Part shown: piece by piece, positions 10,871-22,029 of the stretch
Numbering within the stretch: the first letter of the stretch is position 1
Layout of the letters: every line of letters begins with the position of its first letter
Position numbers and translations under genes: made by a program
Notes under the pieces: model-generated
Told to the model about the DNA's origin: nothing
The model's input: the letters and a program-made list of their open reading frames with translations, nothing else
The model's database searches: none
Source of the DNA: Parasponia andersonii
Taxonomy: Eukaryota; Streptophyta; Magnoliopsida; Rosales; Cannabaceae
Direction: 5' to 3'
Length of the DNA: 64,000 nt
Assembly: GCA_002914805.1 (NCBI GenBank)
Contig: JXTB01000341.1
Location: 334,498 to 398,497 of the forward strand

Positions 10871-11879
10871 GTGAGGCACAAATTCATCTTATTTTGTATC
10901 AAACACCTTTATTTTATTCTTCTATATACAAAACACACAAAACCACAAAACAACAAAAAAAACAACTGAAACAAGTTAATATAAATAAGAATTTAGCAGA
11001 ACTTAAGATAAATTAGTATTAGATAACTCCAATTTTATGGAGTTAACATACCAAAAAACTTAAGATCTTGTCAGTCCTCAAGCAAAAAGAAAAATACCTA
11101 AAGATAGACAAGATATAATATACCGGCACTAATGATTTCTGATTAGTTCCTCAATACTCGTAAAATAACATAACTTAAAAAAAAGTACAAATATTAGATA
11201 GGTATTAAGAATAACTCAAGAGCATGTCCCATCCCAAATCGAATTTTCCGCATGTGTGTATAAATATCTTTATCCTATCATTGTGTGAAATCTAGATAAG
11301 TTTATGCAAACATATGTTAAGCACAAAATCTCAAAGGTAACAATCAAATTCCATAAATTTGCTTTTCAAATTTATCTCTACTAATGTAGATAAACACAAC
11401 ACCAAGGATCTAAAGGTCTTTATTAAGGTTGTAATGTTACTTAGGTGAAGGTATAATAATTTAGGTAAAGTGAGCTCAAATCACCCTTAAGCACATTAAC
11501 TCTAAGACTCATTTAGAGCTATTCTTTCACAAACCAAGTAACACACTAATAAAATCAAAATTTCTTTTTCTTCCATCAAAACATAACTAAACACTTATAT
11601 TTGTTTTTTTTTTGTTAAGTTACATACCCCAAATCTTATTTCTTTCTTTCATTAATAAATGTGAAACTCTGTTTTTTTTTTTAATCTCACTCCACTCATC
11701 CTCGCATAATATAACATAGCTCAAAATAATTTAATAAAGATAATTGATATGCGCAAGGAATAAAGGTTGAATGATATTATTTTAGGTTAAGCTAATATGT
11801 ATGTTGTTGAATTAAATTTGAATCTGATATGGTCGTAACGCAATTAAAATGAGGCAATCAGAGCTCAAACAAAGAAATA
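10871..11879. other. AT-rich sequence, probably internal LTR-retroelement sequence
   Basis: No coding frames survive. A phrase 'taagatcttgtcagtcctcaagcaaaaag' near 11062 resembles plant retroelement leaders, but I cannot place it firmly. Confidence 0.3.
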
Positions 11880-13130
11880 GCACACACGAGAAGCCAAGGT
11901 GCCAAACCGGCAGAAAAGTGGCACTGTAATGCCAACTCTCGGGAAGTTTGGTTACGTAACACTAAAAATGGCGCTGCGACGCCACCTCCTGTGTCCTGGG
12001 TCAATAATTGACGGCCGAGATCAACTTTTTAACTATCCAAAGGTCCAGATTCGGCATACTTTAGGTTTGCACGAGCCACTTCTTTAAAACCCTATTTTTA
12101 GGGTTGAAAGAGGCATGTTGGGATAGAGAGAAAGATATAGATACAGTCATGGAAGGAGAGGAAGAAAAAGATGAATACATGCTCCAATCCTCTATTTCTT
12201 GATTTCCTCCACAACATCAACATCACCCTTTGTTCATGCTATCTTTTTTTCATTTTTTTTGTGAGTTTTTCTTTGTATTTTCTATATTTAGAGCGTAGTG
12301 AAGTTGAGACAAATCTTAGAGAGAGGATTCAAGGGAGCAAGAGCCAAGCTTGGAAGAGGAGGTTGACAATCTTCTTGAACACTTTCACGCTTTTCTAAGG
12401 GATAATTCTATAACTTTTCTCTCTTTGATTTTATGTTTCTTGAATTCATTCGATTATGATGTCATTGTTCTTAATTTTTATTATGAACTAAATATTTCTT
12501 TGTCTAGTTTTACTATGTGAACCAACCTAGTAACTTGTATTTGTTTATTTCTTTCCTCTTTCATTAATCAAATCTATTGTTGAGTTATTTGTCTTACCTT
12601 ATGCTTATTACTTCTATTTAATTCATTACTAAATAGATTTTTGAGTAAAATTTCTATGAGCTTGAGAGGGGATTAGAAATACTTTATTAAACTTAATGAA
12701 TGTAGTCAATTTATATTAGGAGTTACGTATTAGCTTGTCTAGATCTTTTCACTTATATCTTGGAAAGGAGTTTGTGAATACATTTGAATTCTAGGTTGAC
12801 AACTCTAATAGATTAATTAATTTAAGAGGGAAGTGGGAGATTGTGTGTTTAAAGGACGGTTGGAGAATTAGTAAACCTAGATATTTTTCTTATTACTTGC
12901 TTTCATCTATTTACATGATAGTGTAGTTTCCTTTATTTTATTTCTTTAAAGTCTATAATTCAGTTGTTTATGATAAAGTTAGGATTGAATAATTTTAATA
13001 TCTACCATTAAATGTGAAATCAATCCCTATGGGTTTGATACTCATTTTACTTTCATATCTATATTACTTGTGATTATATGCACTTGTATGAGAGTTTGTA
13101 AGTATAATTTATAGTTTCACATTCTAACTA
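11880..13130 (+). repeat. Probable LTR of a non-autonomous LTR element
   Basis: The block has a GC-richer upstream part (11899-12090), a transcript-start-like zone with 'aaaccctatttttaggg' (12088), a conserved 'agttgagacaaatcttagagagaggatt' stretch (12302), and the closing 'caatccctatgggtttgatactc ... gtgattatatgcacttgtatgag' seen in plant LARD/TRIM-type LTRs. No long ORF. The ORFs at 11899 and 12171 are not gene-like. Confidence 0.35.
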
Positions 13131-14610
13131 ATATGTGTGTAATTCTTTTTGTATTTTACCGATAAAAGCCAAAAGAGAGAACAAAAGAAGTGTTCTTTAA
13201 TATTTCTTTCCAATCAGTGTATGGGTCAACTGGGTATTTATCAGTCTGATCTGGGTCTAGCTTAATGATCTTACTTTGGCAAAAATAAATGGCTTTGGGT
13301 ATTCACTCAAAAATGGCTTTGTGGGTTTTGGGCTTCCAAGGAAAAGTGAAAAGCTGAGTCTGGTTTTTTTCTCGTTTTTTTTAGCCAAAAAAAAATGTGA
13401 TGTTCAAACTTTTGAGGACAAATCAGTCATAATGCACATTTAAATTAAAATAGGTATAAAACTAGGATCGACGCTTGTAGAAACTTCCGTTGATTATTTT
13501 GATTCATGGAAGGTATATTCACAAATCTCATTCGCTCGCTTTGACGGGCAATTAGTCCGATGGAGTCTTAAATGGCAAAATGGATATCATCACTGTGTTC
13601 CTAGCATCAAAATTAGTTAGGTCAGATATATAACTCGACTAATTTGGGATCATGCCGAAACTCGATCTTTGGCATGCAAAATGAGACTAGTCACTAGCTT
13701 AGTATCTTGAAATTTGTATCACTTTGAAACATATCAATTTTATATATCAAAACTCGTCTCTTGATCTCAGTAAATCCAAATTTGAAGTCGAAATATTGTT
13801 TCGAGGTCTGAGCCTTAATTGGATCTTAATTTCTGCAAGATACAAAAATACCACATTTTTGAAAATACTTGCACCATAGCAACTTTATTGATTATTTATA
13901 AAACGTACCATCTTTTCAGAAATTTTTCAGAAAATACCACTTTTCTTAATTCAGCCCGAGGTCCAATCTTAACAGCAACAGACTTTTGGCTCAATGCTAT
14001 ATTGGTTTGCAAAAATACCACATTTTGATTTGAATTAGAAAAATATCAACTTTTTAGATTTATTTATAAAAATACCAACTTTAACATACTCGGCCCATTG
14101 TTATTCACATCAGACTTAGGCCCAACAACATGCCAGATTTCAATAATATCATTTTTATAAATATGACTTACAAAAATATCAACTTTTCTTTTTGAAATTT
14201 ACAATCCGAATTCTGACTCCACATAACTCATTTACTCCTCTTTATGCATTCACTTAATCTCCTCACAAACTTTCATGAACAAAAAAACATATATTCCAAA
14301 AATATTTACATGAATTCCATAAATCTTAATATAAAAATTGGTTAAGGTTACAATTAAAGAAAACAAATACAGAAATGATTATTTATCTTCGAAGCTCTAG
14401 TATGGGTGGAAACTCGCTAAAATCATCAAGTTTGTCGGTAGAGAAGATGTAAAAATCTAATTTTTATAAGGATATTTTGGTATTTTTATCATATTTAAAA
14501 AAAAGTGATGAAGTCTTGTTCATCTCTCCGACAAACATATTTCTTTTTAAATCGTTTTGAAAGGTATTAACCATTTAGGTTTAGAAAATTGCATCTATTC
14601 AAAAAGGTAA
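13131..14610. other. AT-rich spacer with short 'aaaataccac' repeats
   Basis: Between 13845 and 14180 the phrase 'aaaaataccac/aactttt' recurs at least six times at irregular spacing, giving a loosely periodic sequence. No gene recognised. Confidence 0.4.
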
Positions 14611-14613
14611 TTA

Positions 14614-15251
14614 TTGTGCGGTCTAAAATCCTATGTTAGATCGCATGAGTAAGATTGAGTGCGACCTCATCCGAAAGGGTTGCATGAGACCACCATCGCA
14701 TAAGTTATGTGCGACCTCCTCCGAATAGGTTACATGCGACTTCCACTGCGGGAGTTATGTGCAACCCGAAAGAAAAGGAAACTAGTCTCTGCTTCGTCAA
14801 ACGGGTAACCTACAAGAAAAAGGAAACAAAAGTCTCTCTTTCAAGTTCGACCAGTTACCCAATTTAAGTGGTTACCCAATTATATTGTTACTCAAATTGT
14901 ATTACCCGATTGTATAGTTACCTATTTTCACAATTAGGAACATTGAGTTACCCTCATCTATATAAAGGGAGTTCAATGTTTCGGTGGGGGAGAGAGACTT
15001 TTCCCGAATCTAGAGAAGCTAATGAATTCTTAAGACTGTTTTCTTCTTCTTTCCGGACAACCCATTGTAATTTTGCATTCCTGTAATTCTTCAGAAAATA
15101 GTGAAAAATAATGGACGTAAGCTCATCTTTTTCGGGGCTGAACCACTATAAAATCTTTGCCTCTTTATTTGCTTTGATTAATAACCCAATTCACACAAGC
15201 CACATCTCGTAATTTTTTCTAAATTTATTGCTGACAAAACCTCCATCAACA
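14614..15251 (+). repeat. Putative Copia-type solo LTR
   Basis: It starts TGTGCGGTC and could end CCATCAACA. It carries a TATA box (TATATAAAGGG at about 14960), a downstream transcript-like region, and 'gctgaaccactataaaatctttgcctctttatttgc' (15138), a phrase close to plant Copia LTR ends. A 50-bp tandem repeat of GTGCGACCTC(A/C)TCCGAA lies at 14659-14760. Exact ends are uncertain and no target duplication was found. Confidence 0.35.
14952..14966 (+). promoter_or_regulatory. TATA box within the putative LTR
   Basis: 'ctatataaaggg' after a tract of repeated 'gttaccc' phrases. It would start the retroelement transcript rather than a host gene. Confidence 0.35.
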
Positions 15252-15572
15252 TATATATATTGCCAAGTATTTTTTTAAATATATATTTCCAATTTCAATT
15301 TAACTCCCTATCACTTGAATTTCCAGTTTTCTTTACTTTGATCCCGTTATGGTTTTCTTAGCAACCATAAATCATCATTTTGTGATGATCCTCTTCTTTG
15401 AAGCCTTAATATCATATGCATGCACCATTGGGCCAAACTGGTGACTACAGATTTAGGAAAAGTTCATAAATACCTTTTTCAAAACTATATTTTTATAAAT
15501 ACTATTTTTTATTTTTATTTTATAAATACCCGTTTTTATACTTTTTTTTTGGAAAAATGTAGAGCACCACTG
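15252..15572. other. AT-rich spacer
   Basis: No gene recognised; contains 'ataaatacc' repeats of the same kind as the 13.8-14.2 kb block. Confidence 0.5.
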
Positions 15573-15650
15573 TTTTATACATGAAATGTATACCACGGTA
15601 TATATTTTATGTATTAAATGTATATCGTGGTCTACATTTCATGAATAAAA
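15573..15650. repeat. 30-bp-arm inverted repeat (hairpin)
   Basis: Left arm 15573-15602 and right arm 15621-15650 are reverse complements at 27 of 30 positions, with an 18-nt loop. The arms carry TACATGAAATGTA-type palindromes and ACCACG/CGTGGT. Single-stranded copies of the same words recur to 15780. Likely a foldback or MITE remnant. Confidence 0.75.
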
Positions 15651-16029
15651 ATTACACTAAAAATTAGCATACATTTTAAAATGTGTACCATTCATATTTT
15701 ACACATAAAATATGTACCTTATGGATAAAATTTACATTGTAAATGTGGACTACTCATATTTTGCATAAGAACTGTGGACCATAAAAACGATTATTTTTGA
15801 AAGAAAAATTAAAAAGTGTAATTTTGAAATAAGTTTTAAAAAACGGATATTAGGCGTAATTTTCACTACAGATTTTAGAAGCTTGTTCAAAAATACCCCA
15901 CTTTTGAGGATATATACAGTAGATATCCATTTTTTATTTTAGGAAGTATATTCTTCATTTAATTGTAAGAATTTAAGGTTAACATTATACCCTTGGTAAA
16001 TTATCTATTCATCACTATTATAAATTAGT

Positions 16030-16275
16030 ACATCACTTATTTACCATGATCTCAAAAAATTTACTAATAATATTAAGTGGCATACTTACCCTTATATCTT
16101 TAGTAAATTATTTATTTATCACAATTAGAAAATGATATTATTTATTTACCATGACATCAAAAAATATAATTTATTTCTAGTGTCATGTTTACCATCATAA
16201 CATTGATAAAATAATATCTACCATGATTATAAAATAGTATATCACTTATTTACCATGACCTAAAAAAATATCACT
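16030..16275. repeat. About 104-bp degenerate tandem array
   Basis: TTACCATGA followed by an A-rich CAAAAAAT tract occurs at 16041, 16145 and 16250, with related CTACCATGAT at 16219. Spacing is 104-105 bp. No coding potential. Confidence 0.5.
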
Positions 16276-16402
16276 CATTTATCAGTGATATATGATGATA
16301 TATTACTATTTAGTACTAATAGATTACTTATTTACTACTATTATAAAGTGGTATATCATTTATATTTTTCGCTAATATTCTACAATAGTGTTCTTATTGG
16401 AT

Positions 16403-17165
16403 CTTATAGCAAAATGACCGAATTTTGAGCCCAATTTAAGTAAATGCTCATTTTGCAAATGTTATAGTAAAATATCTAATATATATATATTTATATACTA
16501 AGTGTGAACCAAGCATAAAAATTTATATACTCGATATATTAACTGAAATTAGTAGATATACTTATCTACCAAGAGTAAAAATATATATACTTAAATATTT
16601 AGCTATAAAATTTAAAAAATAGGCATCTACTTTATGAAATTTAAAATGTTGGTCATTCACTTAAATTTATCTTATTGTTTTTTAAAGGAGGAGGTAAGTA
16701 GTTATTCACTAACTTGAAAATAAACCAATTATTTACTAAAAACGTTAAGTCGTAAATCGGTTATTTACTAAATATACAATAATTGACTCCTATATCTATA
16801 ATATGAGAATTATAATCCACAAAGTAAATAAACAAACATTTGTGCTCTAATTCTTAGACAAAACCATAACCCAGCCCACTGTAAGTGAGCTGTAGTTCCC
16901 CTTATTTCTTAAAGCGTAACATAATTTGTAGGGTCATTTAGCAAAACAACTCAATTTTGGACATATTTTAAGAAAATGTTCATATTTAAATGTCACAGCA
17001 AAATAATCGATATATCATTGTATACACTGTGTTAAAAGTTATAAACTCAATACATAGACTAAAAACTGGTAAATAAGTATTTATATACCAATTCTAAATA
17101 TATATATACGACTATTTAGCTATGAAAACAGAAAAAATGGGCATTTAATAAATTAAAGTGTAAAG
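16403..17165 (+). repeat. Direct repeat pair 'agcaaaatgaccgaattttg'
   Basis: The block 16403-16655 is repeated at about 16932-17160. It runs AGCAAAA..(C)GAATTTTG, AAATG(C/T)TCAT, TATACTAAGTGT, TATCTACCAA..TAAA-TATATATA, TTTAGCTAT(A/G)AAA and a GGCAT-TTA end. A shorter third echo starts at 17312 (ccaaatgatcgaatttgg). Probably two insertions of one dispersed repeat. Confidence 0.5.
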
Positions 17166-17459
17166 AGGTATCACAAATTCTCTAATTTGTAACATTTATT
17201 CTTCATTAACCGATCCTAGGAACTAGATTAGGCCATTACAATCAAAGTCCACGACAAAAGCCCAGTCCTCTAATTGAGTGGAAAGGAGAGGAGAGCATAT
17301 GTACGGGGGCTTTTAAGCCAAATGATCGAATTTGGGAATACCCTTTAAAATTAGTCGTTTTTCAAATATTGTTAAATAATGACTGAATTTTAAAATTTAT
17401 TTAAAAAATAATTATTTTTTATTTTTAATATATCAAAATTTATTGATTTATTAATTAAG

Positions 17460-18960
17460 AGCTAAAACATCTCATATATAGCGCCAAAAGCTTATGATTT
17501 CATATATGTATAAATTAATTACAAGTGCACGGATTGTGTACAAATAATAAAGTTATAAATATAAATATGAAATTCTTGATCCTACGAGAATGGTTATTTA
17601 TTTCATTGGTAATTTACATAATTATCGTAATCTAATTTTTTCTATGCAACAAAATTAATTGATTGTAAAATTAATTAAATAGAATTGTAAATATAAATAC
17701 ATAAATAAACATGGAAACTTTTATGGACAAATATACTAGAATTTTAAATATAAATACATGAATAAATATAGAAAATTCTATGGACAAATATACTACGAAC
17801 TTAACTTCGCCTTAATGTTCCTAAGATCTCATATTAAGAAATTGTTAGTTAGTTTCACACCATAAAATAATTAAGGAAATTAGTTTAACCTCATTACCTC
17901 TCCTAGGTGTTTAATATTCCTATCTAACTTGTCTATTCACACATTCATTAAGTTTAGCAATCAAGATGTTAATCTCCTCCTGGTCTCATGACAATCTAAA
18001 TCCTAAGATGATTATCTAGGAATCGATCTCCTCCATGTCTTACGATAACCTAGACTATGTTTCTCAATTATAGACTACGAAATCAATCTCTCCCGAGCAT
18101 AAATATCACAATCTAAGATCAATTAATTCATTGGCTATATCAATTAAAAGCATTAAATGTAGACAAACATAAATAAATTGTAAATGAAACACAAACTAAT
18201 AATCAACAAAATACTCAAATCATAATGCAAACAAAACTATGTTAAACCCTAGTATATAAAATCTAGGTCAACATAGATGGATCCATTACTAATCTTAACA
18301 AGAAATCCATAAATAAAAACATAGAATTCTCAATACAAATTTCTATCAAGATTAGGATAGAGTGAAATAAGAGAAAAAATTTTATGAAGATAAACTTCAA
18401 GCCTTCAATCTTTCAAGAATCTCTTCTAAGTATATCCTCTCCAAATTTCAGCTCCAATGCTCTCTTTTCTCTAGGAATTCTGGGTGTTTCTCTCTAGTGT
18501 TCTCCTCTAGCATAACTCCCTTTGCCTCCTCTATCTCTATAGTTTTTAACCCTCAAAATTGTAAAAACATTATGGCCCAAGGACCCTTTTCCAAGGTTCA
18601 CTTTTTCTCTTGGACAAAAGGGAAAATAATGGAAAACTTATTGCGTTCCAACTCTGCAATCCTCAAACCCTTCAGTATGCTTCAGATCTGGGCTAGGACC
18701 GATTTGACGAAGTTCACCAAATAATGTTTGATTGACGGGATCTTTGCAACCGCTAGAACTTGAGTTCTCACTTCGGCCTCAACCTCGCAGGTCTCTAATT
18801 CCAGTGGTTCATCAAAGCAGTGCAGGTCAGACGTTTGTGAGATGAGCTTATCAATGTCACAGTAATTGTTGTCCTCCATGGCATCTATGGGACTAGCCCA
18901 TGCACACATACGAGTCCACTCCTAAGAGAGCCACAGGGGCACTTAAGGTTATGTTTTTTA
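17460..18960 (-). repeat. Probable non-autonomous LTR retroelement remnant
   Basis: Begins with the plant LTR-like 'acaagtgcacggattgtgtacaaataataaag' (17520) and '...gatcctacgagaatgg' (17579). It continues with two related 'gatctcctcc.tg.ctta.gataacctaga' phrases (17970-18055), a pyrimidine-rich leader (18380-18540), and a minus-strand frame at 18909-18682. That 75-residue frame is acidic (MEDNNYCDIDKL..., ELETCEVEAEVRTQVL) and I do not recognise it; it may be gag-derived or chance. Confidence 0.35.
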
Positions 18961-19650
18961 AACCCATCTCGCACAACTAGTCCAGTTAGTTCTAGAGCTT
19001 TTGCAGCAATATGATATATGTAATTTTAATTTAAAAAAACAGATAAAGAAAATTGACAAGTTAACAATAAACCCAAACAAATCATATAAATATTCTTGAA
19101 AAATAGCATGTTCGTTCTAAATAGCACTGTTCATATAAAAAATAAGTAAGTATTTTATAAAATTGAAAAAAATATATATATTACACATAAAAAAACAAGT
19201 TACAATATAGTAGATTTTTAATAGAAAAATTGATAGGAAAAAAATTTTGAAAAAGAGCAATTATTTGGTATTAATTGACAAAATTTCTTGTTATATATTT
19301 ATTTTGATAAACTGTTTCTCATTATATTAATAGAAGCAATTAGAATTGAATTATTTGACAAACATTTTCACTATTAATAGAAGTAATAAATTATTTATTT
19401 AGCATTAATTGAGAAAATAACTCAAATAAAAAAACTTAACAAAAAGTTAAATCTCCGTTAAAAAAAGTGAAAGCTGATTTCTAACAAAAGAAATCAAGAA
19501 ATGAAATCAAATAATCAAATGGTTGTAATTATTGGTAGAAATTTGGGGTAATTATATTTTTCTAGCATATATTTTAATTAATTGTTTAATTTATGCCTTA
19601 GTTTATTATTATCTACATTAACCTCCAAACAAAGCTGGTCAAGAGACCAT
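18961..19650. other. AT-rich spacer
   Basis: Nothing recognised beyond A/T-rich low complexity and a loose repeat of 'agaattgaattatttgacaaa'-like phrases near 19260-19430. Confidence 0.5.
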
Positions 19651-19654
19651 CTTT

Positions 19655-20140
19655 TATTTTGTACAGTATCCTACGGGGGCAGTGCCATTATTGAAAACGG
19701 TTCCAGATGGTGGATAGGAAATGACAAGCAAGTAAGAATCTACAGTGAGAGATAGATACATACACCCCACTCCTTCCGCCCCTGTCACTACCTCTTGACA
19801 GCACTGTTGACCTCCTTATTGAGAACAGAAACACAGATGGAATGAAAAACTAATACAAGACTTGTTCCATAGTGTGGACTGTGAGATTATTAGCAATATT
19901 CCGCTAGGTGATGGATCATTTGATGATTGTCTAATGTGGCACTACAACACACGCGGAGCTTTCTTGGTTAAAGGTGGATATAAAATTACCCAAGCACTAA
20001 AAGCTAGAACAATCCCCACATCTTCTTCTGCTTTCTCAGCTTGGTGAAGGCGTCTCTACCACCTAAAATTACCAAACAAGATCAATATCGTTTTGTGGAA
20101 GGCTTGCTGGGACTTTGTCCCCACCTCTCACGGCTTTTAT
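19655..20140 (+). pseudogene. LINE 3' region: end of RT and zf-RVT domain, decayed
   Basis: Frames read GSGAIIENGSRWWIGNDKQV (19680 region), the typical post-RT 'W.IGNG..V.IW...W' motif, then DGSFDDCLMWHYNTRGAFLVKGGY (19910), and [30 protein letters not shown] (20047-20130), the zinc-binding zf-RVT pattern. Frameshifts and stops separate the pieces. A run of 13 A's at 20144 marks the junction with gypsy sequence, and the LINE resumes near 21430. Confidence 0.7.
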
Positions 20141-20159
20141 TTAAAAAAAAAAAAAGGAA

Positions 20160-21215
20160 GAAATACAAATGGACAAAGCTTGCAAAATAGAAAGGTCATA
20201 GCATATGGTTCTCAACAACTTAAGGAATATGAGAAGAATTATCTAATTCATGATCTAGAACTTGCTGATATAGTATTCGCTCCCAAATTTTGGAGACACT
20301 ATTTATATAGGGCTCAATGTCGAATTTACACTGACAATAAAAGCATAAAGTACATATTTACTCAGAAAGAGTTGAACATGAGGCAACGTAGATAGCTGAA
20401 ATTAGTGAATGCTTATGATTGTAAAATCTTATACCACTCGGATAAGGCAAACAAGAAGATATAAATAACGTTGGTTTAGAGTTAATAATAGGTAAATTGT
20501 CTGTGTTAAGTCTTAAACTAAACATTTTTGAGAACATAAAGGAAACCCAAGAGCTCGATCTTGTCTTAGTACGAATTAAAGAAGACATTGCAGAAGGAAA
20601 ACAGACGAAGTTCAGTCTCTTTTCTGACGGAATTCTTAACTTGCATAGTAGATTATGCATACCCAACGATGCCAAAATGAGGAATCAGATCCTTTCCGAG
20701 GCACACGAGACCCCTTATTCTGTCCATCCTAGTGCGACAAAGATGTATAAAGATCTAAAGGAACACTTTTGGTAGAATGGAATGAAAACCGATATTACTG
20801 AATACGTACAAAAGTGCCTGACTTGTCAAAAAGTCAAAGCCAAACACAAGCGACCTGCTGGAGAATTGCAACCAATTAAAATTTCAGAGTGGAAATAAAA
20901 GAATATTGTTATAGATTTTGTAGTTGGATTACCAAGAATGCCAAAAAGATGCGATGTAAGATGGGTGATTATGGACCGACTAACTAAATCAGCACACTTT
21001 CTACCAATAAAAATTACTTACTTATTGGAAAAGTTAGCTGAATTATATGTGGCTCAGATAGTCAAACTACATGGAATACCACGAAAGATCAGTTTTGATC
21101 GCGACAGTCGATTCATCTCCACTTTTTAGAGAAAAGTTCAACAAACCTTAGGTATAAAGCTAAATTTTGGCACGGCTTTCCACCCTCAAACTGACGGACA
21201 GTCAGAGTAAACCAT
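20160..21215 (+). pseudogene. Ty3/gypsy RNase H and integrase, decayed
   Basis: RNase [60 protein letters not shown] (20190-20395), then a stop and frame drift. Integrase: zinc-binding HETPYSVHPSATKMYKDLK...CLTCQKVKA (20700-20840), the catalytic core with DFVVGLPR (first Asp, 20917), FDRDSRF (second Asp, 21095) and the HPQTDGQSE end (Glu, 21205). In-frame stops at 20392, 20773, 20896, 21127 and 21208 kill it. These enzymes would remove RNA template and insert cDNA. Confidence 0.8.
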
Positions 21216-21224
21216 CCAAACTTT

Positions 21225-21425
21225 GGAAGATCAATCTAAATCATCATAGACTTTATGAATCTTAATGACCATGAAAAGGTATTATGTGTGTCCTATATTC
21301 TAAAGAATGATGCACAATACTAGTGGGAGACAGTCAAAATGAGAAGAAATATCATAGAAATGTCGTGGAATGATTTCATCCATAAATTCAACCAGAAATA
21401 CGATAATCGTATCCAAAAAATAGAG
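21225..21425 (+). pseudogene. Ty3/gypsy gag fragment, out of order
   Basis: DFMNLNDHEKVLCVSYILKNDAQY-stop-WETVKMRRN..EMSWNDFIHKFNQKY is the retrotransposon gag core (A..WW......W..F...F...Y). It follows the integrase on the same strand, although gag should come first, so it comes from a second element or a rearrangement. Confidence 0.7.
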
Positions 21426-21429
21426 TTAA

Positions 21430-22020
21430 TACCCCCCATGGTTGCCTCAAAGACTACTCACCCCCGCTGCTAGACCCATTGGCAACCACCTCCTGTCTCT
21501 ATGCTGAAATTAAATGTTGATGCTGCTGTTAAGGAGGAAGGGGCCTGCATAGGAATCAGCGGTATAATTAGGAACCGCCTAGGAGAAGTCCTGAGCACAT
21601 TTTGTTCTAATATCAAAATAGCTTACCCTGCAAGAATCGCTGAAGCCATCGCCCTGCGTTTTGGTATCTCTTGTGCAAAGAAACAGGCATGGTCCCCATG
21701 CTAATAGAGTCGGATGCCCTCTAACTGGTTAGCCTTGTGAATAGCCAAACAACGTCTTTAGCCGATATAGGAATTATTATAAATGATACCCAAAACATCT
21801 TACTCTTAATTCCGGGAAGTACCGTTAAGTTTGTTCACATGACTTGTAATAATGCGGCCTAGTTTTTGGCCAAATGGACTGTAGCCTCGCATGGCACCTT
21901 TATACGGCATGAAGAGACCCCACACTAGCTCTTAAGTACCGTTGTGGACGATCTCCCTTTGCCACCTTTTTAATAAATGAATTTCACCTCTAGCAGGGTT
22001 CCACTAAAAAAAAATAATAA
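21430..22020 (+). pseudogene. LINE RNase H-like C-terminal domain and 3' tail
   Basis: Reads PPPVSMLKLNVDAAVKEEGACIGISGIIRNRLGEV (21478-21590), the plant LINE RVT_3/RNase H opening (first catalytic Asp in NVDAA), then RIAEAIALRFGISCAKK, ESDAL (21708) and FVHMTCNNAA-stop-FLAKW (21833). A frameshift lies at about 21695 and stops occur inside. It ends in 'ttccactaaaaaaaaataataaa' (about 22000-22020), a LINE-like A-rich tail. It pairs with the 19655-20140 segment as one LINE split by gypsy sequence. Confidence 0.7.
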
Positions 22021-22029
22021 AATTCCTTG

